Source: Taudactylus pleione (Eukaryota; Chordata; Amphibia; Anura; Myobatrachidae). Taken from it: a DNA stretch of 64,000 bases. The stretch lies in contig JAUIMM010002007.1 in NCBI GenBank assembly GCA_031769625.1, positions 186,001 through 250,000 on the forward strand, in the 5' to 3' direction. Both the position numbers and the translations under genes were made by a program. Below are positions 13,201-22,883 of this stretch, in pieces; the first letter of the stretch is position 1, and each line of letters begins with the position of its first letter. The notes beneath the pieces were generated by a model. The model was not told the origin of the DNA, did not search any database, and was given only the letters and a program-made list of their open reading frames with translations.

Positions 13201-15901
13201 AAATGTTTTCTTCAAAAATCCCCAAATTCTGCTTAAAACTTTCAGTAAACCTTAAAAAAGATTTGCTGCGTTGACAGAAGTTGATTTTGGTGCTTAATTC
13301 TGACACAGAACCCTCCAGAAAGATATTTACCCGTATGAAAAATTCTGTAAGCCCCGCCCCTTAAAAATCGGCCAAAAATTTTTTTCTTCAAAAATCCCCA
13401 AATTCTGCTAAAAACTTTCAGTAAACCTTAAAAAAGATTTGGTGCGGTGACAGAAGTTGATTTTGGTGCTTAATTTTGACACAGAACTCTCAAGAAAGAA
13501 TTTACCCGTATGAAAAATTCTGTAAGCCCCGCCCCTTAAAAATCGGCCAAAAATTTTTTTCTTCAAAAATCCCCAAATTCTGCTTAAAACTTTCAGTAAA
13601 CCTTAAAAAAGATTTGCTGCGGTGACAGAAGTTGATTTTGGTGCTTAATTTTGACACAGAACTCTCAAGAAAGAATTTACCTGTATGAAAATTCTGTAAG
13701 CCCCGGACCTTAAAAATCGGCCAAAAATTTTTTTCTTCAAAAATCCCCAAATTCTGCTTAAAACTTTCAGTAAACCTTAAAAAAGATTTGCTGCGGTGAC
13801 AGAAGTTGATTTTGGTGCTTAATTCTGACACAGAACCCTCCAGAAAGATATTTACCCGTATGAAAAATTCTGTAAGCCCCAGACCTTAAAAATCGACCAA
13901 AAATTTTTTTCTTCAAAAATCCCCAAATTCTGCTTAAAACTTTCAGTAAACCTTAAAAAAGATTTGCTGCCATGACAGAAGTTGATTTTGGTGCTTAATT
14001 TTGACACAGAACCCTCCAGAAAGATATTTACCCATATGAAAAATTCTGTAAGCCCCAGACCTTAAAAATCGGCCAAAAATTTTTTTCTTCAAAAATCCCC
14101 AAATTCTGCTTAAAACTTTCAGTAAACCTTAAAAAAGATTTGCTGCCATGACAGAAGTGGATTTTGGTGCTTAATTTTGACACAGAACCCTCCAGAAAGA
14201 TATTTACCCGTATGAAAAATTCTGTAAGCCCCGGACCTTAAAAATCGGCCCAAAATTTTTTTCTTCAAAAATCCCCAAATTCTGCTTAAAACTTTCAGTA
14301 AACCTTAAAAAAGATTTGCTGCGGTGACAGAAGTTGATTTTGGTGCTTAATTCTGACACAGAACCCTCCAGAAAGATATTTACCCGTATGAAAAATTCTG
14401 TAAGCCCCAGACCTTAAAAATCGACCAAAAATTTTTTTCTTCAAAAATCCCCAAATTCTGCTTAAAACTTTCAGTAAACCTTAAAAAAGATTTGCTGCCA
14501 TGACAGAAGTTGATTTTGGTGCTTAATTTTGACACAGAACCCTCCAGAAAGATATTTACCCATATGAAAAATTCTGTAAGCCCCAGACCTTAAAAATCGG
14601 CCAAAAATTTTTTTCTTCAAAAATCCCCAAATTCTGCTAAAAACTTTCAGTAAACCTTAAAAAAGATTTGGTGCGGTGACAGAAGTTGATTTTGGTGCTT
14701 AATTTTGACACAGAACTCTCAAGAAAGAATTTACCCGTATGAAAAATTCTGTAAGCCCCGCCCCTTAAAAATCGGCCAAAAATTTTTTTCTTCAAAAATC
14801 CCCAAATTCTGCTTAAAACTTTCAGTAAACCTTAAAAAAGATTTGCTGCGGTGACAGAAGTTGATTTTGGTGCTTAATTTTGACACAGAACTCTCAAGAA
14901 AGAATTTACCTGTATGAAAAATTCTGTAAGCCCCGGACCTTAAAATCGGCCAAAAATTTTTTTCTCAAAAATCCCCAAATTCTGCTTAAAACTTTCAGTA
15001 AACCTTAAAAAAGATTTGCTGCGGTGACAGAAGTTGATTTTGGTGCTTAATTCTGACACAGAACCCTCCAGAAAGATATTTACCCGTATGAAAAATTCTG
15101 TAAGCCCCAGACCTTAAAAATCGACCAAAAATTTTTTTCTTCAAAAATCCCCAAATTCTGCTTAAACTTTCAATAAACCTTAAAAAAGATTTGCTGCCAT
15201 GACAGAAGTTGATTTTGGTGCTTAATTTTGACACAGAACCCTCCAGAAAGATATTTACCCATATGAAAAATTCTGTAAGCCCCAGACCTTAAAAATCGGC
15301 CAAAAATTTTTTTCTTCAAAAATCCCCAAATTCTGCTTAAAACTTTCAGTAAACCTTAAAAAAGATTTGCTGCCATGACAGAAGTTGATTTTGGTGCTTA
15401 ATTCTGACACAGAACCCTCCAGAAAGATATTTACCCGTATGAAAAATTCTGTAAGCCCCAGACCTTAAAAATCGACCAAAAAATTTTTTTCTTCAAAAAT
15501 CCCCAAATTCTGCTTAAAACTTTCAGTAAACCTTAAAAAAGATTTGCTGCCATGACAGAAGTTGATTTTGGTGTTTAATTTGACACAGAACCCTCCAGAA
15601 AGATATTTACCCATATGAAAAATTCTGTAAGCCCCAGACCTTAAAAATCGGCCAAAAATTTTTTTCTTCAAAAATCCCCAAATTCTGCTTAAAACTTTCA
15701 GTAACATTAAAAAAGATTTGATGCGGTGACAAAGTTGATTTTGGTGCTTTATTTTGACACAGAACCCTCCAGAAAGATATTTACCCATATGAAAAATTCT
15801 GTAAGCTCCGGACCTTTAAAATCGGCCAAAATTTTTTTCTTCAAAAATCCCCAAATTCTCATTAAAACTTTCAGTAAACCATAAAAAAGATTTGGTGCGG
15901 T

Positions 15902-15908
15902 GACAGAA
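15902..15908. other. Target-site duplication, left copy (3' side of LINE copy 1)
   Basis: GACAGAA closes the last satellite monomer (GTGCGGTGACAGAA) immediately before the LINE 3' end, which reads TATGCTTCTTT on the plus strand. The same seven bases follow the other end of the element at 23053-23059. The base before the motif differs between the sides (T versus A), so seven is the longest perfect duplication. Confidence 0.85.
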
Positions 15909-16424
15909 TATGCTTCTTTATTTTAACTTGCAACAAAGATATATATATATATATATACAATAATTACATATATAAAAAATAAATAAATAAATAGATAAAA
16001 TATATTTATACACAAAATCAAATATCAACATAAGGATACACAATATTACTCCATATTATGCCTTATAACCAAAAGAAAACTTTACCAATCCTAATAATAA
16101 ACAACTTATCTCCTATGAGAAAAAGTAAGCAAGGATTTTAGAACAACAACTACCTTAACCACTATCTATTTATATATATATTTTTTTTTTTTTTTTTTTT
16201 ATATATTATATATGTATATATACACAGCAAACCATAAAACAATACAAAAAACTTTAACTACTATCTATCTTATCTAATCCTACCCATCACCAATACACAC
16301 CACCTCAGGTAGATGTATGTAAAACCTTTTCAACAAAAACCAAAAAATAGAATAAAAAATCTACAGGGAGTGAAAGGACAGAAAAGAAACCCAGCTGAAC
16401 AAGAAGAGACTTTCAACCACCCAC
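15909..16424 (-). other. 3' UTR of LINE copy 1
   Basis: This is 516 bp of very AT-rich sequence between the ORF2 stop and the satellite. It contains a 19-nt (AT)n tract at 15939-15957, an A/T-rich run with TAAATAAATAAATA near 15981, and a 20-nt T run (sense A20) at 16181-16200 flanked by TATATA. The simple tracts differ in length from copy 2, while the unique sequence between them is almost unchanged. In related target-specific LINEs the 3' UTR is what the reverse transcriptase recognises; that role here is inferred. Confidence 0.85.
15917..15922 (-). promoter_or_regulatory. Terminal polyadenylation hexamer of LINE copy 1
   Basis: The sense strand reads AATAAA only 8 nt before the element ends. 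Cleavage normally falls about 10-30 nt beyond the hexamer, so it would fall in the satellite. The RNA would then carry a short satellite tail, or be processed elsewhere. Whether the hexamer is used is inference. Confidence 0.5.
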
Positions 16425-19400
16425 TCAAGGGGGTTTCAAACGGCCCCACCACTGTGACCATCTGACAGCATCCAGTCTCCCCTTATCCAGATCCATCATC
16501 TTTTTCACCTCTTGCATAATCATACCTACCACCACATCACAGGGGAGGACCTTCCTTCGAATAGATACCTGGCACCGTGCATTCCACGTGTGATACCTAA
16601 CAGCTAAACTAACTAAAAAAATTGTGGTCAAATTAAAGTCACCGTATCTTCTGACTACCCCATAAGCCCACTCAGGGTAACTAAGACCCGAAAGGCACGG
16701 GATACCAATGGCCTTTGAAACCTCCTCATAAACCTTTACATTAAAAGGACACTCAAGCAGGAAGTGGTCCATCGTCTCCTCCACCCCTGGACATTCCTCC
16801 CGTGGGCAGCCACGTTCACTGGCACTTCGCCACCTGAGGTTCCCTCCAACATAAAGCCTCCCATGAAAAGTGAGCCAGGCAATATCTTTGAACTTGGGCG
16901 GTAACCTTTGTGAATTTAACAAAACCAATCCAGCCGAAGCGACATTACCTGGACAATCCCTCAGTGACAGCGGAACATGAAAGTGGGTGTGCAAAATTCT
17001 TCTCTCCAACTCCCTCCTAGAGAAGTTTTTGACTTCACCCACTCCCACGTCATATCGCTTTATCACCTTCAAGCTCTGGATGACGTAGATCGGGAGGTAA
17101 CCATGACGAATCCGGAAACTTCTCACTTGGCCTCCATCTATCCAGAATCTGAGGAAGGGAAACACCCATGGTCTAAATCCCTCTACCCACCGAGGAGGAG
17201 TGTCTAAAAACATGCTCCCAATGTTAAGCTTTAAAAAAGCTGTAACAAAAAAGATCACTGGGTTTACCATGTTCAAACCCCCATCTTTCCTCGGTCTGTA
17301 GGTGATACCCCTCTTCACTATATTGATCCTGTTCTTCCACAACAAGAGGAAGAACAAGGAATTCAATCTGGACCACAAAGATTGTGGCAAAAAGCACACG
17401 TAACTGACATACAAAAAAATCGGGATCAGGTAAGTTTTGCACAAGTCAACCCTTTCCCTCAAAGACAATTTCCATCTTTTCCAACTCTCTACCTTCTTGG
17501 TAGCATCCTCCAGCTTGTTAACCCAATTTAGGGAGGCATAATCTCCATGATCAAATTTGATACCAAGAATTTTAATCTGATCGTTGACCTGAGGGAAGCT
17601 GTCCGGAAGAGGAAAAGGCTCCCCCTCCTCCCCCATCCAGAAAACATCACACTTTTCTCGGTTTACTCTGGAGCACGAAGCCTCAGAGTACTCGCAAATG
17701 AGGTGTTCTATGCCACGGGCCTCTGCCTGCGAGGAGAGAACCACCGTGACATCATCTGCGTAAGCCACCACCCTCAATGCAAACTCCGGACTCAGCTGCA
17801 CCCCCCCTACAGTCCCACACTCTACCCTCCTAACGAAGGGATCGATTGCAAAGACATACAGGAGGGGGCTCAGGGGACACCCCTGACGAACACCCGAGCC
17901 TACACCAAAGGTAGGGCCCACCCAACCGTTTACCAGTGGAAAGCTTTCAGCCATACGATAGATCGTCTGTAACCAATTAACCACCCTCTCTGGAAGACCA
18001 TACCATCTCAGTAGAGCCCAAAGGTACTCATGATTCACTCGGTCAAAAGCTTTTGACTGATCCAATGCCAGTAAGTACTTTCCCCACTTCTCAGCCCTGC
18101 ACCGCTCAATGGCCTCCCGGACACCAAGGACAGCACTAAAAGTGCTACGACCCTTCACCGTACAGTGCTGAGAAGGAGAAAGCAACAGCTCAGAAAACAC
18201 TGAAAGCCTGTTAAACAGTACCTTTGCCAAAATCTTCCTGTCTGTATTGAGAAGGGCTATGGGGCGCCAGTTCTCAATACGAGACGAGTCCTTCCCTTTG
18301 GACAGCAAAATAAGCGCAGATAACCTCATGGAAGGAGGGAGGACTCCCTCATCCAGGCTCTCATTAAAAACTTCCACAAGGCGGGGAATCAGGAGGTCAG
18401 CAAAGGTCTTATAAAATTCAGATGTTAAACCATCTGGTCCTGGTGATTTCTTGGGATTTAAACCCATTATCGCCTTCCTAACTTCCTCTGCGGTTATATC
18501 ACTTGCCAAGGAGTCAAGAGAGGCACCCTGAGAACTCAGACCAGGGGTTCCCCTCAGAAATTCCTCCATCCTCTCCCTGATGAGTGGCTGCTCAGACAGA
18601 AGATCAGAATAGTAGGACACAATAACATCCAGAATGCCTTCCTTGTCAGTACGAAGAACACCCTGTCCGTCCACCAGTCCTCTGACATGTTTGGCGTCGA
18701 CTGACCTCCTACAGCTCTGGTAGGGATCAGGCGAGTGGTACATACCATAATCCCTTTCCAAAACCAAGGATGCCAATCGGTTATATTGGAACTCTTTCAT
18801 CTGAGCCTTCACTCGGGAGATTTCCCCATCATCTCCCTCCTCAGAGATCAGGAAATCCAATTTCCTTCTCAGATTACGGTAGATATTTTGCTTTATCAAG
18901 TTTTTCCTAGCTATAAGGCCACGGAAAAATTTGCAGGTTCTCTTTTTAATCACCTCCCACCACTCAGACCTACTCCAACCAGCCTCCAGAAGTGTCTCCT
19001 GAGATTGAAAGAAGACCCTGAAGGACTGCCTAACTCTCTCTTCTTCCAGGAGTTCAGAGTTCAAACGCCACAGACCCCGCCCCTTCTGAGGGGTTTCTGA
19101 AGCATTCAAAGTTACTGAGAGCAAACCGTGATCGGAAAATTCCACCAACCTCACCCCAAGGGATGAAGTCTTGGAAGTCTCCTTAACAAAAAACCTATCT
19201 ATCCTAGACCTACGACTACCACTAAAGTAGGTGAAACCCGTGAGGTCTGGGGAGTGACGAATATGCACATCCACCAAACCAGCCTGTCTAACCATGCTAA
19301 CTAAAAAATTGGAATCATAGCCCAGGGGTCTCCTTGAGCCTCCCCTGTCTTTTGGCCTAACAACGGTATTAAAATCACCACCAAAGACGACCTGCTGGGC

Positions 19401-19802
19401 TGTAAAAAGAAAAGGTTTTATCTCCATAAAGAGACTTTTCCTATCACCTGGTGTCTGTGGCCCATACACATTAATTAATCTCACATCTTGTCCCTTTATG
19501 TTGACATCCAAAATCATACATCTACCTGCTTGCAATTCAATAACCTTGTGCACAGTTACCATATCAGAAAAAAGGACTGCCACCCCACCGTATGGCTCGG
19601 CCGCAAGAGACCAGTAAGAAGGACCCCTCCTCCACTCCTGCTTCGCCTTGTGGAGGATATCCAATTTACTAATCCTAGTCTCTTGCAAAAATAAAACATC
19701 AACATCAATCGTATTGAAAAAATCAAAGGCCATCATACGAGCACATTCGGACAACACGGAAGCCACATTAATCGTGGCACATCGTATAGGATGAGGATCC
19801 AT
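16425..19802 (-). CDS. LINE ORF2: APE endonuclease-reverse transcriptase (copy 1)
   Basis: 1125 aa, open throughout. It nicks target DNA and copies the element RNA from the nick (target-primed reverse transcription). Residues 1-230 form an APE-like endonuclease: N12, E41 in FLQETR, Y113 in NVYGP, D143/N145 in GGDFN, SRIDR at 199-203 and SDH at 223-225. The reverse transcriptase covers about 440-730: SPGPDG at 453-458, ENWRPI from 510, D581 in LALDQSKAFD, GVRQGCPLSP at 637-646 and the catalytic YADD at 681-684. A C-terminal CCHC motif has spacing C999-x4-C-x8-H-x4-C1018, as in L1-type ORF2. No RNase H is seen. The ATG (MDPHPIRC) lies 66 bp after the ORF1 stop, so translation probably needs reinitiation or a similar mechanism. 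All catalytic residues I can recognise are present. Confidence 0.95.
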   Translation of the reverse strand: MDPHPIRCATINVASVLSECARMMAFDFFNTIDVDVLFLQETRISKLDILHKAKQEWRRGPSYWSLAAEPYGGVAVLFSDMVTVHKVIELQAGRCMILDVNIKGQDVRLINVYGPQTPGDRKSLFMEIKPFLFTAQQVVFGGDFNTVVRPKDRGGSRRPLGYDSNFLVSMVRQAGLVDVHIRHSPDLTGFTYFSGSRRSRIDRFFVKETSKTSSLGVRLVEFSDHGLLSVTLNASETPQKGRGLWRLNSELLEEERVRQSFRVFFQSQETLLEAGWSRSEWWEVIKKRTCKFFRGLIARKNLIKQNIYRNLRRKLDFLISEEGDDGEISRVKAQMKEFQYNRLASLVLERDYGMYHSPDPYQSCRRSVDAKHVRGLVDGQGVLRTDKEGILDVIVSYYSDLLSEQPLIRERMEEFLRGTPGLSSQGASLDSLASDITAEEVRKAIMGLNPKKSPGPDGLTSEFYKTFADLLIPRLVEVFNESLDEGVLPPSMRLSALILLSKGKDSSRIENWRPIALLNTDRKILAKVLFNRLSVFSELLLSPSQHCTVKGRSTFSAVLGVREAIERCRAEKWGKYLLALDQSKAFDRVNHEYLWALLRWYGLPERVVNWLQTIYRMAESFPLVNGWVGPTFGVGSGVRQGCPLSPLLYVFAIDPFVRRVECGTVGGVQLSPEFALRVVAYADDVTVVLSSQAEARGIEHLICEYSEASCSRVNREKCDVFWMGEEGEPFPLPDSFPQVNDQIKILGIKFDHGDYASLNWVNKLEDATKKVESWKRWKLSLRERVDLCKTYLIPIFLYVSYVCFLPQSLWSRLNSLFFLLLWKNRINIVKRGITYRPRKDGGLNMVNPVIFFVTAFLKLNIGSMFLDTPPRWVEGFRPWVFPFLRFWIDGGQVRSFRIRHGYLPIYVIQSLKVIKRYDVGVGEVKNFSRRELERRILHTHFHVPLSLRDCPGNVASAGLVLLNSQRLPPKFKDIAWLTFHGRLYVGGNLRWRSASERGCPREECPGVEETMDHFLLECPFNVKVYEEVSKAIGIPCLSGLSYPEWAYGVVRRYGDFNLTTIFLVSLAVRYHTWNARCQVSIRRKVLPCDVVVGMIMQEVKKMMDLDKGRLDAVRWSQWWGRLKPP

Positions 19803-19868
19803 GTTTCTAGGTTATGGAATATTACAAGACCTTGCTTACTTTTACATACCATCACCAAAAAACAAGTC

Positions 19869-22800
19869 TTAACACTGCACACCAGCCCCCTGCGGGCCAG
19901 CCACACCACCGCCTGTGGCATCCCCACCCCCCTCCCTTCCACCCCCAGAGGGTACACCACCCTCCTCAGGGATCCCAGGGTCAGGGGCCTTGGCCACAAA
20001 CTTTATGACCTGGCAGTGTACCCCACCACCAGTGCCACTTGGCCCGACCCCCGAGCTCTGGGATGACTCCACATCAGTCTCTTCGGCTACCTCCTGCTGA
20101 ACCGCCACTGTCTCCACCATTGCCACCACCTCCTCCTTTCTCCTTTCCACCACCCTTCTTTCCATCGGGGCCAGAGTTTCCTTATTTACCGCCTCTTCCC
20201 CCACCTCCGGGATTGACTCCCTTCTTTTTTTCCCGTCCCGGTGCCTCTCACTTTCTTTAAAAGACCTCTTTGTTTTTCTTTTGTTTTTTTTTGACACCAG
20301 ATAACACTCTCCATCTTTCCTTATGATTTCCTCCTCATCAGAGGAGAAAACATCAAATTTATTGGATAACACCACTTGTGTTTCTGTATCTTTCTCTTTT
20401 ATCCCATTCCCTCCCCGCCTAACCTCCTGAAATGTCTCCTCCATTACCTCCTCCCTACTTTCAACATTTACCACCTCATCCTGCTCTATACCCTCTTCTT
20501 CTACCTCATTCACCACCTCACTCACCACCACACTACTACCCACCACCTGTTCTAACACCACATTGTGACTGGCTTTCGGACATCTGCTATAAGGGTGCCC
20601 CTCCACCCCACACAAATTGCACCTGACAGTGTGACAATCTCTAGACCAGTGACCCACACCCCCACACAAAGAACACTTCACCACAGTGCACTCGGAACTA
20701 ACGTGACGGTGATCACCACACTTAAAACATGTCCTCGGCTGCCCCGGATAAAAACACTGCACTCTGTCCCTACCTATATAGGCAGCCGAGGGTACATGAA
20801 CAAACCCCTTCTCAGACATCCTCAACCTAATACCCACCTCCCATGCTCCACCCCACACCCCTAAAACATAACCGGCCTTCACTGCCCCCGACTCTACATT
20901 ACAAAACCGTTTTAGCCAAAATATTATGTCCTCCGGGGGCAGTGACTCATTCCTGACAAGAATAGTGGCTTTTACCCTGTCATGCTTCGTGACTAAATTC
21001 ATTACATATTTGTTAAAGGGGTCCTTGTCTCTACACGCCTGCAGCCTCCCCCAGAAAGTTTGCAGACCCTGGTACGTCAGAAAACTCACATCATACTCCA
21101 GGGTCCGCACTGGGTGGATGCAGGCGTACAGATCTGCAGGACAGAACCCCAAACTAAACACCATTTTTAAAAACACCTCTCTTCCTGGAGCTTCTCCAGG
21201 AGCAATCCACTTAAATTGGATTAGATTACGTCTTTTTCCAGTACTCCCAGGCAAGGGTGCAGCTGGTGGTACATTAGTTGTTTTCCTCCCAGATACCACA
21301 TTTGCATAAGACAGGGTACCTGGGACAGACTTAGCCTGTCTCTCCCTCCTCTGAGCCAAGTCTTTTTCAATCACTGCAGCTGCCACCCTTGCCCTCTCTG
21401 GGACTAGCAACCTGTCTCCATAAACAGTCTCCACAATGTCCCTTTGCGCATTTGAAAGGGATGACTTGTCCAGGACTGGCATCCCTTGCGCTGACACATC
21501 CACAGGGACAACACCACCGACCAGACTTAACACACCTGGCACTTCCTCAGGAACCAGTTCTTTTGGTCTACCCTCCATGCCAGCCTCCACCAATACTGCC
21601 ACCTGGACTAACTCTGAGTCAGTTGCTTCGGAACACACTTCCATCATACTATTGCCACTGACTGCCCTTGCAGGTAAAATAGCTCCGCTAGCGGGAACCA
21701 GGGGAACCGAAGCATTATGGGGACCCCCGATCCCCCCAGTCCCCTTTGCATCATCGCTTACCTCTGGGCCTGGATCCTCCTGCAGCTCTGCCACTTTCAC
21801 CGCCATAGCTGATGCAGCCTCCACCTTCTCCACTTTTAAACCTTCCATATCACTCATTGAGGTAGATTCGGACTTTATCAGTTTCTTTTTAATTTTTTTC
21901 AAGTACTCCAGCCGCTCTTTGGCATTGTCCAGGGAAACTGCTAGTTCAGCAATTTCCCCCTTAAGGAATTGTCTCTCCAAGGGAGCTGCCAGATTCCTCC
22001 TCTTTCTCTTATCTGACAGCTTGCTGCTCAGTTTTTTAATCTCTTTTTGCAGCTGGTCCATGCTTAAAGCTGCAAACAAATCATCCTCCTCAGTATCAGA
22101 CTCTAGCTCCCCGTCTTCTGTCTTCTCCCCTTCTGCAGCACTCCCCGCTTCACTGCCAGTGGGGGCCACCATATCCCCCTGAGTTGCCTCACTCAGGGGT
22201 CCCTTCACTGACAGTTTGGGGAGCGCTGCTGGGCTAGGGGTCACCAAATCAGCCATCACCTCCATATCCTCCTCTTCACTGCCAGTGAGGGTCTCCATAC
22301 CCCCCCGAGTTGCCTCACTCGGGGGTCCCTCTACTGACAGTTTGGAGGCAGAGTCTGCAGCCACTATAACCACCTCCGCTGCACCGCTAGCGGGGGCCGC
22401 CATTACCCCCCGAGTTGCGTCACTCGGGGGTCCCGCCGCCAGCGGTTTGGAGACTGGCACTCTGCTGAACTCCACTGGACCCCCCGCTCTCCGAACTGAA
22501 AGTCCAGGGGGGTCCAGGACACCTCCTCCGCCCGCCGCCGGGTCCACCAGCACAGCTGCCGCCTTCCGACTCCCCGGCACGTCCGCCGCTGGTACAGGGA
22601 GTCCTCCGCTTGCCGCCGCCGTCCGCTCCATCAGCTCCGGCTGCTTCGGCTGCTCCGTCAGACTCCCCGCACTCCGTCTCCCGGGCAGGCGCGCCAAAGG
22701 GACAGGGGGGTCCGGAGCTCCAGCCGCGCACACTTGCGGCCTCCGCGAACCGGCGGGTGGATCCCCGGCCTCGCGCTGCAGTCCTCCGGCAGGCAGGTTA

Positions 22801-22883
22801 GGCGGGTCAGGCGGGTCAGGCGGGACAGGAGCGACAGAACCCCTGCTTGATCCTCCAGCCCGGGGTCTGCCTCTCTTAGTCAT
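19869..22883 (-). CDS. LINE ORF1: CCHC zinc-knuckle RNA-binding protein (copy 1)
   Basis: 1004 aa from the first ATG (MTKRGRPRAGG); the frame is open 8 codons further upstream, but only from a GTG. The role inferred from the family is binding element RNA to form the retrotransposition particle. Residues 1-270 are Pro/Ala/Gly-rich and probably disordered, with three imperfect repeats of the type KLSVxGPxSEATxG. About 274-337 is charged and Leu-rich, a likely coiled coil (LQKEIKKLSSKL). About 552-712 resembles the RRM-like region of Tx1-type ORF1 proteins (YDVSFLTYQGLQTFWGRL). Three CX2CX4HX4C knuckles follow at 719-732, 737-750 and 755-768. The tail is acidic then basic (KKNKRKTKR near 865, possibly nuclear) and ends Gly-rich. 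Family assignment is by motif only. Confidence 0.9.
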   Translation of the reverse strand: MTKRGRPRAGGSSRGSVAPVPPDPPDPPNLPAGGLQREAGDPPAGSRRPQVCAAGAPDPPVPLARLPGRRSAGSLTEQPKQPELMERTAAASGGLPVPAADVPGSRKAAAVLVDPAAGGGGVLDPPGLSVRRAGGPVEFSRVPVSKPLAAGPPSDATRGVMAAPASGAAEVVIVAADSASKLSVEGPPSEATRGGMETLTGSEEEDMEVMADLVTPSPAALPKLSVKGPLSEATQGDMVAPTGSEAGSAAEGEKTEDGELESDTEEDDLFAALSMDQLQKEIKKLSSKLSDKRKRRNLAAPLERQFLKGEIAELAVSLDNAKERLEYLKKIKKKLIKSESTSMSDMEGLKVEKVEAASAMAVKVAELQEDPGPEVSDDAKGTGGIGGPHNASVPLVPASGAILPARAVSGNSMMEVCSEATDSELVQVAVLVEAGMEGRPKELVPEEVPGVLSLVGGVVPVDVSAQGMPVLDKSSLSNAQRDIVETVYGDRLLVPERARVAAAVIEKDLAQRRERQAKSVPGTLSYANVVSGRKTTNVPPAAPLPGSTGKRRNLIQFKWIAPGEAPGREVFLKMVFSLGFCPADLYACIHPVRTLEYDVSFLTYQGLQTFWGRLQACRDKDPFNKYVMNLVTKHDRVKATILVRNESLPPEDIIFWLKRFCNVESGAVKAGYVLGVWGGAWEVGIRLRMSEKGFVHVPSAAYIGRDRVQCFYPGQPRTCFKCGDHRHVSSECTVVKCSLCGGVGHWSRDCHTVRCNLCGVEGHPYSRCPKASHNVVLEQVVGSSVVVSEVVNEVEEEGIEQDEVVNVESREEVMEETFQEVRRGGNGIKEKDTETQVVLSNKFDVFSSDEEEIIRKDGECYLVSKKNKRKTKRSFKESERHRDGKKRRESIPEVGEEAVNKETLAPMERRVVERRKEEVVAMVETVAVQQEVAEETDVESSQSSGVGPSGTGGGVHCQVIKFVAKAPDPGIPEEGGVPSGGGREGGGDATGGGVAGPQGAGVQC
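22380..22880. other. CpG-rich 5' part of ORF1
   Basis: About 500 bp rich in G+C and CpG, with many GCCGCC, CCGCCG and CGCGC-type stretches, in otherwise AT-rich surroundings. It encodes the Pro/Ala-rich start of ORF1. Such a block may act as a CpG island next to an internal LINE promoter. The low visible loss of CpG to TpG is consistent with a young insertion. No TATA box or defined promoter element was recognised. Confidence 0.5.

Larger units (their letters stand above)
1..15908. repeat. Satellite array, ~175-176 bp monomer (left block)
   Basis: About 90 head-to-tail monomers, AT-rich and all in one orientation. Each repeats the same landmarks: TGTAAGCCCCGGACC, a TCGGCC box, an A5-T7 tract followed by CTTCAAAAATCCCC, AAACTTTCAGTAAACC, GATTTGCTGCGGTGACAGAAG, TTGATTTTGGTGCTTAA, then TTGACACAGAA. 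Two main end types alternate irregularly: CCCTCCAGAAAGATATTTACC (176 bp) and CTCTCAAGAAAGAATTTACC (175 bp). Subtypes carry GATGCGGTGACAAAAG with GCTTTATTTTG, or TGCCATGACAG. The array begins before the window and stops at the LINE junction. The minus strand shows recurring 60-109 aa open frames, but these are monomer translations shared across hundreds of copies in shifting frames, so I call no gene. Whether the satellite is centromeric cannot be told from sequence. Confidence 0.97.

Noticed and set aside
13502..13831. A longer 109-aa open frame in the satellite
   Set aside because: It arises because a one-base loss near 13687 (GTATGAAAATTC) joins two monomer frames. There is no independent sign of coding.
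1..15908. Possible CRISPR array because of regular repeats
   Set aside because: The whole ~176-bp period is conserved with no unique spacers, and the setting is an animal satellite with a LINE.
17547..17972. Plus-strand 141-aa open frame, repeated at 61064-61489
   Set aside because: It lies antisense to the reverse-transcriptase region of ORF2 and is kept only because the LINE copies are nearly identical.
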